NCBI GenBank assembly: GCA_029262335.1
Contig: JAJCZQ010000028.1
Location: 34,409-98,408 of the forward strand
DNA: 64,000 bases
Direction of reading: 5' to 3'
Origin: Deltaproteobacteria bacterium
GTDB lineage: Bacteria > Desulfobacterota_D > UBA1144 > Nemesobacterales > JAJCZQ01
A program made the position numbers and the translations under genes. The notes beneath the pieces were generated by a model. The model ran no database searches. It saw nothing but the letters and a program-made list of their open reading frames with translations, and was not told the DNA's origin. This document shows positions 1 to 7,369 of this stretch, one piece after another (positions within the stretch are counted from its first letter, which is position 1; each line of letters begins with the position of its first letter).

Positions 1-699
1 TCTGTTTCAAGAAAATATGCCCATAAAATCCCGTTTATCATGAAGATTAACCACAACCAGCTTCTAAGTTATCCAAATGGTTTTGATCAGATACTTTTTG
101 CAAATGTTGACCAGGCATTCGAGATGGGTGCCGTGGGAGTTGGTGCCACGATTTACTTTGGTTCACCTGAGACCAACAGGCAGATACAGGAAGTTTCCCA
201 GGCATTCCAGCATGCACACAGCCTGGGCCTGGTAACGATACTCTGGGCTTATCTGAGGAATTCTGACTTTAAAAAAGACGGCACTGATTATCATGTCTCT
301 GCAGATTTAAGCGGCCAGGCCGACCACCTTTCAGCTACAATTGAAGCCGATATTGTCAAACAGAAGCTTGCTGAAAATAACGGTGGCTACAATGCAATAA
401 AATTTGGAAAAACACATGAAAAAGTATATTCAGAATTAACTTCCGACCATCCAATTGATTTAAACAGGTACCAGGTGGCCAACTGCTTTATGGGCCGGGC
501 CGGTTTAATTAACTCGGGAGGCGCCTCTGGCGACAATGACTTATTAAATGCTGTTAAAACCTCCGTTATAAATAAAAGGGCCGGCGGTATGGGCCTGATT
601 TCAGGAAGAAAATCATTTCAAAAACCGATGAAGGAAGGTATCGCCCTTCTTAACTCTATACAGAACGTCTATCTGGAAAAGAAAATAACGGTTGCCTGA
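1..699 (+). CDS. fbaB: Fructose-bisphosphate aldolase class I (FbaB type), 5'-truncated by window edge
   Basis: Cleaves fructose 1,6-bisphosphate to DHAP and glyceraldehyde 3-phosphate (glycolysis/gluconeogenesis) through a Schiff-base lysine, without metal. The frame is open from base 1, so the gene starts outside the window; the ATG at 40 is internal. The visible part matches the C-terminal two thirds of E. coli FbaB (DhnA-type TIM barrel) closely: [38 protein letters not shown] and [16 protein letters not shown] are all recognisable. The lysine in the ADIVKQK segment is the probable Schiff-base residue (family knowledge, not proven here). It ends 8 bp before the convergent oxidoreductase gene. 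Confidence 0.95.
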   Translation, partial: SVSRKYAHKIPFIMKINHNQLLSYPNGFDQILFANVDQAFEMGAVGVGATIYFGSPETNRQIQEVSQAFQHAHSLGLVTILWAYLRNSDFKKDGTDYHVSADLSGQADHLSATIEADIVKQKLAENNGGYNAIKFGKTHEKVYSELTSDHPIDLNRYQVANCFMGRAGLINSGGASGDNDLLNAVKTSVINKRAGGMGLISGRKSFQKPMKEGIALLNSIQNVYLEKKITVA

Positions 700-707
700 A
701 TTAAGTC

Positions 708-1745
708 TTATTTAAATGAACTGATTATCTCTTTTGTCAGAACATTAAATGAGTATTCAAGATCCGGGCTGAAATCTCTTAAAATAAAGTGGTTAACACC
801 TGAATCTATATATTCCTGTAGCCTTTTTTTGACATCATCGGCATTTCCATAAACAACAAAATCTGACAAAATTTCCCGCGTGTAGTATTTTTGGCCCATT
901 TCCCTGAACCTGGTCATCATCTGTGCGTCATTTGGCATTATGGATGTATAGGAAAGCCCTCTATACTGTTCGGCAATATCCAGCTTATATCCTGCATCTT
1001 CAATTACGTCCGGCCATATTATTGCATGCTTAATATTATCAAGAGTCTGGTATGCATCATCCTTATCCTCGGCAATTGAGAGAAATACATACATGGCCCT
1101 TTCAAATCGGTCTTGCTTTATTAAGCTGGTTTCAATTCCTTTATTAACAGTTTCTGATTTTTTTTCATATACCCATGTAGGCATAGCGTTTGTGACCCAC
1201 CCGTTTCCTATACTGCCTGCGGTTTTAAGGGCATTGGGGCCTGTTGCGGCTATATAAACCGGTACATTCCCATTGGACGGACTTATTCTCATTTCAGCAT
1301 CCTGCAGATTATAATACTGTCCGTTATGTGTGGTAGGATCTCCCGACCAGAGCCCTCTCATAACTTCTACCGACTCTTTTAATCTCGAAAGTGCCTTATT
1401 CCATTCTATTCCGTAATTATCAAGGTTCATTTTCTCACCATAACCCAGGCAACTGAACACTCTCCCGTCAGAAATGTGGTCAACGGTTGCAAGCCTGTGG
1501 GCCATGGTAGCCGGGTGCATCCTGTGAGGATCACCTATTGCACCAAGATGAATCCTCTCCGTAACAACCGAAGCCCCTGTAATTACAGACCAGACTTCGG
1601 GAGTAAGTTTCTTTGCCATAAAAAGTATATGGTCCGGATACCAGACACTGTCCAGGCCTGCATCTTCACTTTTTTTTGCAAATCTTATAAGGTCTTTTAC
1701 CGATACACCGGGCAACGGTGCAACTATGCCAAATTTAGTTTTCAT
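708..1745 (-). CDS. LLM-class flavin-dependent oxidoreductase (luciferase-like fold)
   Basis: A 345-residue single-domain TIM-barrel protein of the bacterial luciferase-like superfamily, closest by eye to the F420/FMN-dependent methylene-tetrahydromethanopterin-reductase-like group. Recognisable elements are the N-terminal FGIVAPLPG strand, AEDAGLDSVWYPDH-like region (residues about 28-40), HRMHPATMAHRLATVDHISDGR (catalytic-face helix region) and PVYIAATGPNALKTAG. Substrate and cofactor (F420 or FMN) cannot be told from sequence. No F420 biosynthesis genes are in the window. No Shine-Dalgarno is seen; a TATAGT lies 10 nt upstream of the ATG, suggesting a very short leader. It stands alone, divergent from acyP. 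Confidence 0.9.
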   Translation of the reverse strand: MKTKFGIVAPLPGVSVKDLIRFAKKSEDAGLDSVWYPDHILFMAKKLTPEVWSVITGASVVTERIHLGAIGDPHRMHPATMAHRLATVDHISDGRVFSCLGYGEKMNLDNYGIEWNKALSRLKESVEVMRGLWSGDPTTHNGQYYNLQDAEMRISPSNGNVPVYIAATGPNALKTAGSIGNGWVTNAMPTWVYEKKSETVNKGIETSLIKQDRFERAMYVFLSIAEDKDDAYQTLDNIKHAIIWPDVIEDAGYKLDIAEQYRGLSYTSIMPNDAQMMTRFREMGQKYYTREILSDFVVYGNADDVKKRLQEYIDSGVNHFILRDFSPDLEYSFNVLTKEIISSFK

Positions 1746-1796
1746 AACGATGATTACTATAAATGAATGAATAATAAATTGGTAATTAAATCATAT

Positions 1797-1824
1797 TTGA
1801 CACTAAATCAGTATTTGGTAACAT
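1797..1824 (+). promoter_or_regulatory. Predicted sigma-70 promoter of the acyP-ksgA operon
   Basis: TTGACA at 1797-1802 and TAACAT at 1819-1824, spacer 16 bp. The ATG of acyP is at 1834, so transcription would begin within about 3 nt of the start codon (leaderless or nearly so). Confidence 0.45.
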
Positions 1825-1833
1825 CAATCATAT

Positions 1834-2112
1834 ATGGAGGATAAAAGAGTTCACCTTATTGTTGAGGGGAAGGTGCAGGGTGTATTCTACAGAGCTTCGG
1901 CAAGAGATACTGCAGTCTCACTCGGCCTGAAGGGTTATGTTAAAAACCTGCCTGATGGAAATGTAGAATTAGTAGCGGAAGGCCCGAGAGGAAAACTTGA
2001 TCAGATTATCGAATGGTGCAAAACAGGCCCCGCAGATGCAAACGTTACTGAAATAAGGACAACTTTCTCAGCCTCTATTGGCGAATTCGACAACTTCCAT
2101 ATACAATATTAA
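1834..2112 (+). CDS. acyP: Acylphosphatase
   Basis: Hydrolyses the carboxyl-phosphate bond of acylphosphates. The protein has 92 residues, the usual size of the family. It carries the signature VEGKVQGVFYRASARDTA with the phosphate-binding loop and catalytic Arg of GVFYR, and the catalytic Asn of GYVKNLPDG. First gene of a plus-strand run (acyP, MBL hydrolase, ftsB, diguanylate cyclase, ksgA). No Shine-Dalgarno precedes the ATG; the only GGAGG overlaps the start codon itself and has no suitable start codon downstream, so the ATG at 1834 on a leaderless mRNA is the best choice. Confidence 0.93.
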   Translation: MEDKRVHLIVEGKVQGVFYRASARDTAVSLGLKGYVKNLPDGNVELVAEGPRGKLDQIIEWCKTGPADANVTEIRTTFSASIGEFDNFHIQY

Positions 2113-2126
2113 CCAGAGGATACAAT

Positions 2127-2771
2127 ATGATTATTAACTGCATACCGGGCGGTGCCTTTATGGAAAACTGCTATATAGTTGGAGATGAAGAAACCAGGGA
2201 AGGAATCCTTATTGACCCGGGAGAGCAGATTGATGAGATTCTCACGGAAGTTGAAAATTCAGGATTAAAAATCACAAAAATTGTAAATACCCACAACCAC
2301 CTTGACCATGTTGCAGGAGTAGAAACAGCCAAGCAGAAGCTTGGAATCCCGTTTTATATACATAAAAAAGACCAGCCTGTTCTCGATCTGCTTCCGGAGG
2401 CGTGTAAGAGGTGGCCGCAGTATTCATATGTAGTAAAACCAGAGGTTGATGGTTACATTGAAGAAGGTGACAAAGTACAGATCGGCAATTTAGTTGCTGA
2501 TATACTTCTTGTCCCCGGACATTCATGGGGCCATATTTGCCTTGTAATTGAAGACAATATTATAGCCGGAGATACTCTTTTTGCAGGAAGTGTTGGCCGG
2601 GTAGACCTTACAGGCGGAACATCTATGGAAGAGCTTACAGGTTCAATTGAGGCCAAGCTGTTTACCCTGCCTGATAATTACAATGTATTCCCTGGTCATG
2701 GGCCAGCTACAACCATAGGAATCGAAAAACAGTCCAATCCTTTTTTTAGAAGAAGTTCTTATAACAACTAA
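2127..2771 (+). CDS. MBL-fold metallo-hydrolase (glyoxalase II-like)
   Basis: A 214-residue zinc hydrolase of the metallo-beta-lactamase superfamily, in the compact glyoxalase II-like/YcbL-type group. The metal motif HxHxDH is present as THNHLDHVAG (about residues 55-64), followed by the later ligands in GHSWGHICLV, IAGDTLFAGSVGR and FPGHGPATT. The RVDLTGG segment and C-terminal NPFFR are typical of hydroxyacylglutathione-hydrolase-like short forms. It lacks the full C-terminal substrate domain of true GloB, so the physiological thioester is unknown. 14 bp after acyP, 8 bp before ftsB. Confidence 0.9.
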   Translation: MIINCIPGGAFMENCYIVGDEETREGILIDPGEQIDEILTEVENSGLKITKIVNTHNHLDHVAGVETAKQKLGIPFYIHKKDQPVLDLLPEACKRWPQYSYVVKPEVDGYIEEGDKVQIGNLVADILLVPGHSWGHICLVIEDNIIAGDTLFAGSVGRVDLTGGTSMEELTGSIEAKLFTLPDNYNVFPGHGPATTIGIEKQSNPFFRRSSYNN

Positions 2772-2779
2772 CACAGGCA

Positions 2780-3052
2780 ATGTTAAAAAAAATAATAAGA
2801 AGTTCAATTATTCTTGCTCTGATAATTTTTACTACTTTTATTTTCTCAAAAGAGACGACCCATCTTAATCATCTCAGGAGTGAAAATGATATTATATTAA
2901 AAAGGATAGAAAAACTAAATAATGAAAATGACGATTATAAAGAAAAAATTGATTCAATGGAAAACGAAAGAAGGTATCTTGAAAAAATTGTCCGTGAAGA
3001 ACTGGGAATGATAAAAAAAGGTGAAAAAATATATAGATTCGATAACAAGTAA
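2780..3052 (+). CDS. ftsB: FtsB/DivIC-type septum formation initiator
   Basis: A 90-residue bitopic membrane protein: short N-terminus, one transmembrane helix (about residues 7-23), then a coiled coil rich in Glu/Asn/Lys ending in the family-typical YLEKIVREELGMIKKGEKIY block. FtsB-type proteins bridge FtsL and FtsQ in the divisome. The last 32 nt overlap the start of the diguanylate cyclase gene in another frame, so translation of the two is probably coupled. The more distant alternative is a generic DivIC-domain protein; the length and C-terminal motif favour FtsB. Confidence 0.85.
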   Translation: MLKKIIRSSIILALIIFTTFIFSKETTHLNHLRSENDIILKRIEKLNNENDDYKEKIDSMENERRYLEKIVREELGMIKKGEKIYRFDNK

Positions 3053-5150
3053 GAAGTTTGACCTAAACATTCTGGATATTGTTTCAATAATTCTCAGCCT
3101 GACAGTTTTGTGCCTAATAATATTTGATCAGTTTAATTTTCCTGGAATATACCAGGCCCTTTTTATTATTCCGCTGCTGATTGTACTGGTACTTGAACTA
3201 AAATCAGAGGAAAGATCTTCTAAAATAACAGTTAAAAACAATATTATTGTTTTGTTGCTAATAGCAACTATGCTTGAAATTATTTTGTCAGTTACAGTTG
3301 GCAAATCATTTCCATTGTTCTATCTTTTACTTCCTGTTTTTTACGGAATTTTTGGATTAATACCCGTAATTATAAGCCTGGCCTGTATCTTTGCAGTTCA
3401 ACTGATTACTACGGATTTAATTCCTGCGATAATCTCATTAGTTGTTCTTTCATTGACTACTTTTTTATTCGGCCCGATTTTAAAATACAGCTTTTCAAAA
3501 TACAGATACTACTTTATAGACAGCAACAACCACGATATTGCAGATAATCCAGCAAACAAACCTTCATTCGACATAACCCTTGGTAATATTGACACATACA
3601 AATCCGAAGTGCGTGAATCACTCAGTTTTCTTGGCAAATTAATTGAGCACAACTCAATTATCCTTTACCTGAAAAATGAGGAAGGCTTATATGAAATTTA
3701 TGATTACTTATCAAATACGTCTGATGCAATCGACAGCGGGCAAAAGCTTCTTTTCAGATCCGGGTACATCAACTGGCTTACTAAGACCAACAGTCCTGTT
3801 ATGATTGATGACATCAAAAATTTAAGAGAAAATGCCGCGTATTATTCAAAGACTGTCGAGATAAAATCTCTTATGGCCGTTCCCCTCAAAAACAAACTGT
3901 TAGATAGTGACAAAAGTAATAACGGCGCAAAGGGAATACTAATACTGGACAACTACAATAAAAAAGCTTTTAACGAAAGTGACAGGGAAATTGCCGAACT
4001 GATCGCAGATAAAATCTACTCCACACTTGTCATTGAGAAACTTCAAAAAAATGTTTCTGACAGTGGAGACGAACTAACATCACTCTATGACTACATCCAA
4101 AAGCTCGAATCAAATATGGATTCTGATAAAATTATAAAACATCTTCTGACCACTCTTGTTTCCACCATCCCAAATGACATGATATGTATCACTCTAAATA
4201 ACCCGGACACCAATGAGAGCACAATAAAGGCTACAAACATTGAAAATGAATATTTAAGTAACAAAACATTTTCAAATCATAATTCATTAATAGGACTTGT
4301 AAATCAGGGTGACAAATCATTGGGCTTTACCGATATATCAGACAGGTCAAAGTTCAGGACGGTTTTTGACAGGGAAATAGATTTTACCGTTAACGTAAAG
4401 AACCTCAAATCTACTATAATTTTTCCAATAGTTAATCAGGATGAGACGGTAACAAATGAAAATGAAGTCCTTGGCGCCGTTTTTATTAGCCGAGAGAAGA
4501 AGCTGGAGTTTAACGATGAGCATAAAAACCTTGCAAATGTACTGATTCAGCAGGCAGCTAAAGCTATTACATACTCCACAAACCTTAAACGCATCAATGA
4601 GCTTGCAATTAAGGATGGCCTTTCCGGACTGTATAATCATCGTCATTTTAAGGAAATGCTTTCTAATTTTGTGGCCAGAGCACTAAGGTACTCGGAAGAC
4701 CTTTCGGTTGTAATCGTAGACATAGACAATTTTAAGATGATAAATGACGAACATGGCCACCAGGCAGGGGATGTTATCATCAACGAGACCGGGAAACTAA
4801 TTGCCAACAGTATCAGGGAGATTGATATAGCAGCAAGGTACGGCGGTGATGAATTTGCCATAGTACTTCCAAAAACAAATGAATCCGGTGCGTCATACGT
4901 AACCGAAAAATTAGTAAAAAGAATCGAAGCTTCCAAAATATTAAATTCTGAAAAGGTCAATATAACTTTCAGTATAGGAATTTCATCTTTTCCAAAAAAT
5001 GCCATGACCCAGGACGGACTTATAGAAAAAGCAGATACTGCACTCTATGAAGCTAAAAACAGGGGCAAAAACCAGACTGTACATTTTAATGACATTGATG
5101 AAACTTTAAAATTAACAGAACAAAAAAATCAGACTGAAAGTGAACACTGA
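3021..5150 (+). CDS. Membrane GAF-GGDEF diguanylate cyclase
   Basis: Makes cyclic di-GMP from two GTP. The protein has 709 residues: several N-terminal transmembrane helices (about 15-160), two GAF-like regions (about 190-340 and 370-515), and a C-terminal GGDEF domain (about 540-700). The active site RYGGDEFAIVLPKT is intact. An RxxD inhibitory site (REID) sits five residues before GGDEF, so product feedback inhibition is expected. Start: GTG at 3021 inside ftsB; no later start keeps all helices. The end overlaps ksgA by 11 nt. Sitting between ftsB and ksgA in a tight operon is unusual and links c-di-GMP synthesis to housekeeping expression. Confidence 0.93.
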   Translation: MKKYIDSITSKKFDLNILDIVSIILSLTVLCLIIFDQFNFPGIYQALFIIPLLIVLVLELKSEERSSKITVKNNIIVLLLIATMLEIILSVTVGKSFPLFYLLLPVFYGIFGLIPVIISLACIFAVQLITTDLIPAIISLVVLSLTTFLFGPILKYSFSKYRYYFIDSNNHDIADNPANKPSFDITLGNIDTYKSEVRESLSFLGKLIEHNSIILYLKNEEGLYEIYDYLSNTSDAIDSGQKLLFRSGYINWLTKTNSPVMIDDIKNLRENAAYYSKTVEIKSLMAVPLKNKLLDSDKSNNGAKGILILDNYNKKAFNESDREIAELIADKIYSTLVIEKLQKNVSDSGDELTSLYDYIQKLESNMDSDKIIKHLLTTLVSTIPNDMICITLNNPDTNESTIKATNIENEYLSNKTFSNHNSLIGLVNQGDKSLGFTDISDRSKFRTVFDREIDFTVNVKNLKSTIIFPIVNQDETVTNENEVLGAVFISREKKLEFNDEHKNLANVLIQQAAKAITYSTNLKRINELAIKDGLSGLYNHRHFKEMLSNFVARALRYSEDLSVVIVDIDNFKMINDEHGHQAGDVIINETGKLIANSIREIDIAARYGGDEFAIVLPKTNESGASYVTEKLVKRIEASKILNSEKVNITFSIGISSFPKNAMTQDGLIEKADTALYEAKNRGKNQTVHFNDIDETLKLTEQKNQTESEH

Positions 5151-5991
5151 TCCGAATAACCCCGGCTTTTCATTTCGCCCTACAAAGAAACTTGGGCAAA
5201 ATTTCCTAACAGATAAAACCGTAATAAACCGTATCCTGGACAGTGCTGCTCTTGATTCTAAGGATGTAGTTATTGAAGTCGGACCCGGCAAAGGTGCATT
5301 GACGGGCAGAATAGCAACGATTGTGAAGAATGTCTATGCCATCGAAAAGGACAATTTCCTGTTTGGGGAGTTAAACAATAAATATGCATCTTTAAGCAAC
5401 CTTACATTAATAAACGAAGATGCATTAAGAACTGATTTTAAAACTTTTGAAGGTAATCCCAAAATTAAATTTATTGCTAATCTTCCGTACAATATTACTT
5501 CCCCAATGCTTTCAAGATTAACGGAAAACAGGGATCTGTTTTCTAATATAATTATTATGATTCAAAAAGAGGTGGGAGACAGGATCGCTTCGGAACCGGG
5601 AAATAAAACTTACGGTTCATTATCTGTATTAATACAGACATTTTTTAATGTAACCCGTTTATTTACAGTACCGCCAGGTTCTTTCAAACCAAAACCTAAA
5701 GTTGATTCTGTAGTAATTAAACTTGTACCGACACAAACCCATTGTGATTTAATTAAAGATATAAATCTATATTCAAGGGTAGTAAAATCTTCATTCTCAT
5801 CAAGAAGAAAAATGATTAACAATTCACTTAAGAGCGAATTTAATAAAGAAGAGATTGAAATTAGTCTAAGTAATTCTGAAATAAGTGGTAAAAGGCGCGC
5901 TGAAACGATGGAAGTATCAGAATTTATTAGGCTCGCAAACAATATTTACGAACTGCAGCAATCAACAAGTTCAGATAACAGTTCATTTTGA
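5140..5991 (+). CDS. rsmA: 16S rRNA dimethyladenosine transferase KsgA/RsmA
   Basis: Dimethylates the two adjacent adenosines in the 3'-terminal hairpin of 16S rRNA (A1518/A1519 in E. coli numbering) during small-subunit maturation. Length of 283 residues is normal. It shows the KLGQNFLTD start, SAM-binding EVGPGKGALTG, and the catalytic N-L-P-Y motif (NLPYNITSPML), plus the C-terminal SSRRKMINNSL helix. Start is a GTG at 5140 that overlaps the end of the diguanylate cyclase gene by 11 nt, implying translational coupling. The 3' end overlaps the convergent dacB gene by 46 bp. Confidence 0.96.
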   Translation: MNTDPNNPGFSFRPTKKLGQNFLTDKTVINRILDSAALDSKDVVIEVGPGKGALTGRIATIVKNVYAIEKDNFLFGELNNKYASLSNLTLINEDALRTDFKTFEGNPKIKFIANLPYNITSPMLSRLTENRDLFSNIIIMIQKEVGDRIASEPGNKTYGSLSVLIQTFFNVTRLFTVPPGSFKPKPKVDSVVIKLVPTQTHCDLIKDINLYSRVVKSSFSSRRKMINNSLKSEFNKEEIEISLSNSEISGKRRAETMEVSEFIRLANNIYELQQSTSSDNSSF

Positions 5992-7355
5992 AATGTTTTA
6001 GCTTTCCATCCAAGTCCGTTAGAAATCACAGAGAACACAAGAATATTTCCATCCTTTGCAAATACATATCCTGATAAGGCACGAACTCCGTTCAGGTAGC
6101 CTGTCTTTGCTGATACTTTACCCTTGATTTTTGATCTCCTGAATCTCTTTTTCAGTGTTCCGTCAACTCCTGCAACAGGTAGTGAAGACATATATTCATA
6201 AGAAAAATCTGATTTGCTGTAGGCCCTGGAAAGTACTGTTGCCAATTCCTTGGGAGTTACCCTGTTAAAACGCGACAAACCTGATCCATCAGCAATGCTG
6301 ATATCAGAACCAATACCGGAGTCTTTTAAAAATTCTGATATTACGTATGAACCGTTTTCCCATGAACCAGGTGGCCCTACATATTTTGCTCCAAGTGTTT
6401 TTACAAGTGCTTCACCAATTATATTTACACTGTCTTTATTAAAATCGTTTATAATCTCGTGCAACGGCATGGAATAATGCGTATAAAAAACTGTTGCCCA
6501 CTGTGGGGTCTGCTTCCTTCTGATCTGTCCATCAAACTCAATGCCTTCTAAAACAAGGAGGTTTCTGAAGACAAGCCCAAAATAAGAAACCGGCTCCATG
6601 ACTGAAATAGTATATTTCTGCGGTCGGCTGTTAACATTGATTTTACCTTTTACAAATATCTCTTCTCCGGTGGAGCTCTGGCCCACTAATAACTTGCTTT
6701 TATATTTACTTGATTCGGCAGTATTTTTAATGTTGGGAATATATGCACTGGGTGTAATTTCAACAATCGGACTCTCCCAGCGCTTTCTTGGACTTACAGT
6801 CACGTCGATTGTGTTGTAGTTTAATGAAAATGCGTCGATGGGAGGGCAGTAATAATCTCCTCTCCAAGCTCTTTTCCAGCCCTTTCCATAGTTAACATTA
6901 TCAAAATAAGTGTCGTCAAAATAGATATCTCCCTTAATTCGTTTTATGCCTTTTTTCTTGAGTTCTCTCACAATCCGTATCAGGTCATCTGTGGTAATAC
7001 TTGGGTCCCCGTAAGCCTTAACGTATAACCCGCCGAACAGTGTGCCCTTATTTAACTCACCGCCCGTTAAAAACTCTGTTTTAAACCTGAAATTTTTTCC
7101 AAGTAGTGACAGAGCTGCGTATGAAGAAATAATCTTGTTATTAGAAGCAGGTATAAATGTCTTGTTTGGGTTATATTCAAATAGAACTTTCCCTGTACTC
7201 AGTGATTTTACATATACACCAAGCTTTCCATTACCCCTGGCTTCCTGTGGAACGAGATTGATCAGTTTTTTCTGATAGTTTGTTTTGGTAAAAGCAGATG
7301 TAGGAACACAAACTACTAATAACAGTAATACAAAAATTATATTTCTTTTATACAT
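5946..7355 (-). CDS. dacB: D-alanyl-D-alanine carboxypeptidase/endopeptidase (PBP4, peptidase S13)
   Basis: Periplasmic penicillin-binding protein that trims or cleaves peptidoglycan cross-links. It has 469 residues with an N-terminal signal peptide (about 1-22). All three active-site motifs of the serine acyltransferases are present: SxxK as SNNK (residues 71-74), SxN as SVN in KDSVNIIGEAL, and KTG in AKTGYLNGVRALSG. The large insert between SxxK and SxN is typical of the S13 family. It lies 14 bp downstream of polA on the same strand. Its 3' end overlaps ksgA on the opposite strand by 46 bp, so the two mRNAs would be complementary there. Confidence 0.93.
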   Translation of the reverse strand: MYKRNIIFVLLLLVVCVPTSAFTKTNYQKKLINLVPQEARGNGKLGVYVKSLSTGKVLFEYNPNKTFIPASNNKIISSYAALSLLGKNFRFKTEFLTGGELNKGTLFGGLYVKAYGDPSITTDDLIRIVRELKKKGIKRIKGDIYFDDTYFDNVNYGKGWKRAWRGDYYCPPIDAFSLNYNTIDVTVSPRKRWESPIVEITPSAYIPNIKNTAESSKYKSKLLVGQSSTGEEIFVKGKINVNSRPQKYTISVMEPVSYFGLVFRNLLVLEGIEFDGQIRRKQTPQWATVFYTHYSMPLHEIINDFNKDSVNIIGEALVKTLGAKYVGPPGSWENGSYVISEFLKDSGIGSDISIADGSGLSRFNRVTPKELATVLSRAYSKSDFSYEYMSSLPVAGVDGTLKKRFRRSKIKGKVSAKTGYLNGVRALSGYVFAKDGNILVFSVISNGLGWKAKTFQNELLSELVDCCSS

Positions 7356-7369
7356 GATATAATCCGGTT

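Noticed and set aside
708..1745. Bacterial luciferase (bioluminescence)
   Set aside because: Only the fold is shared; there are no luxCDE-type genes nearby, and the sequence fits the broad LLM oxidoreductase group.
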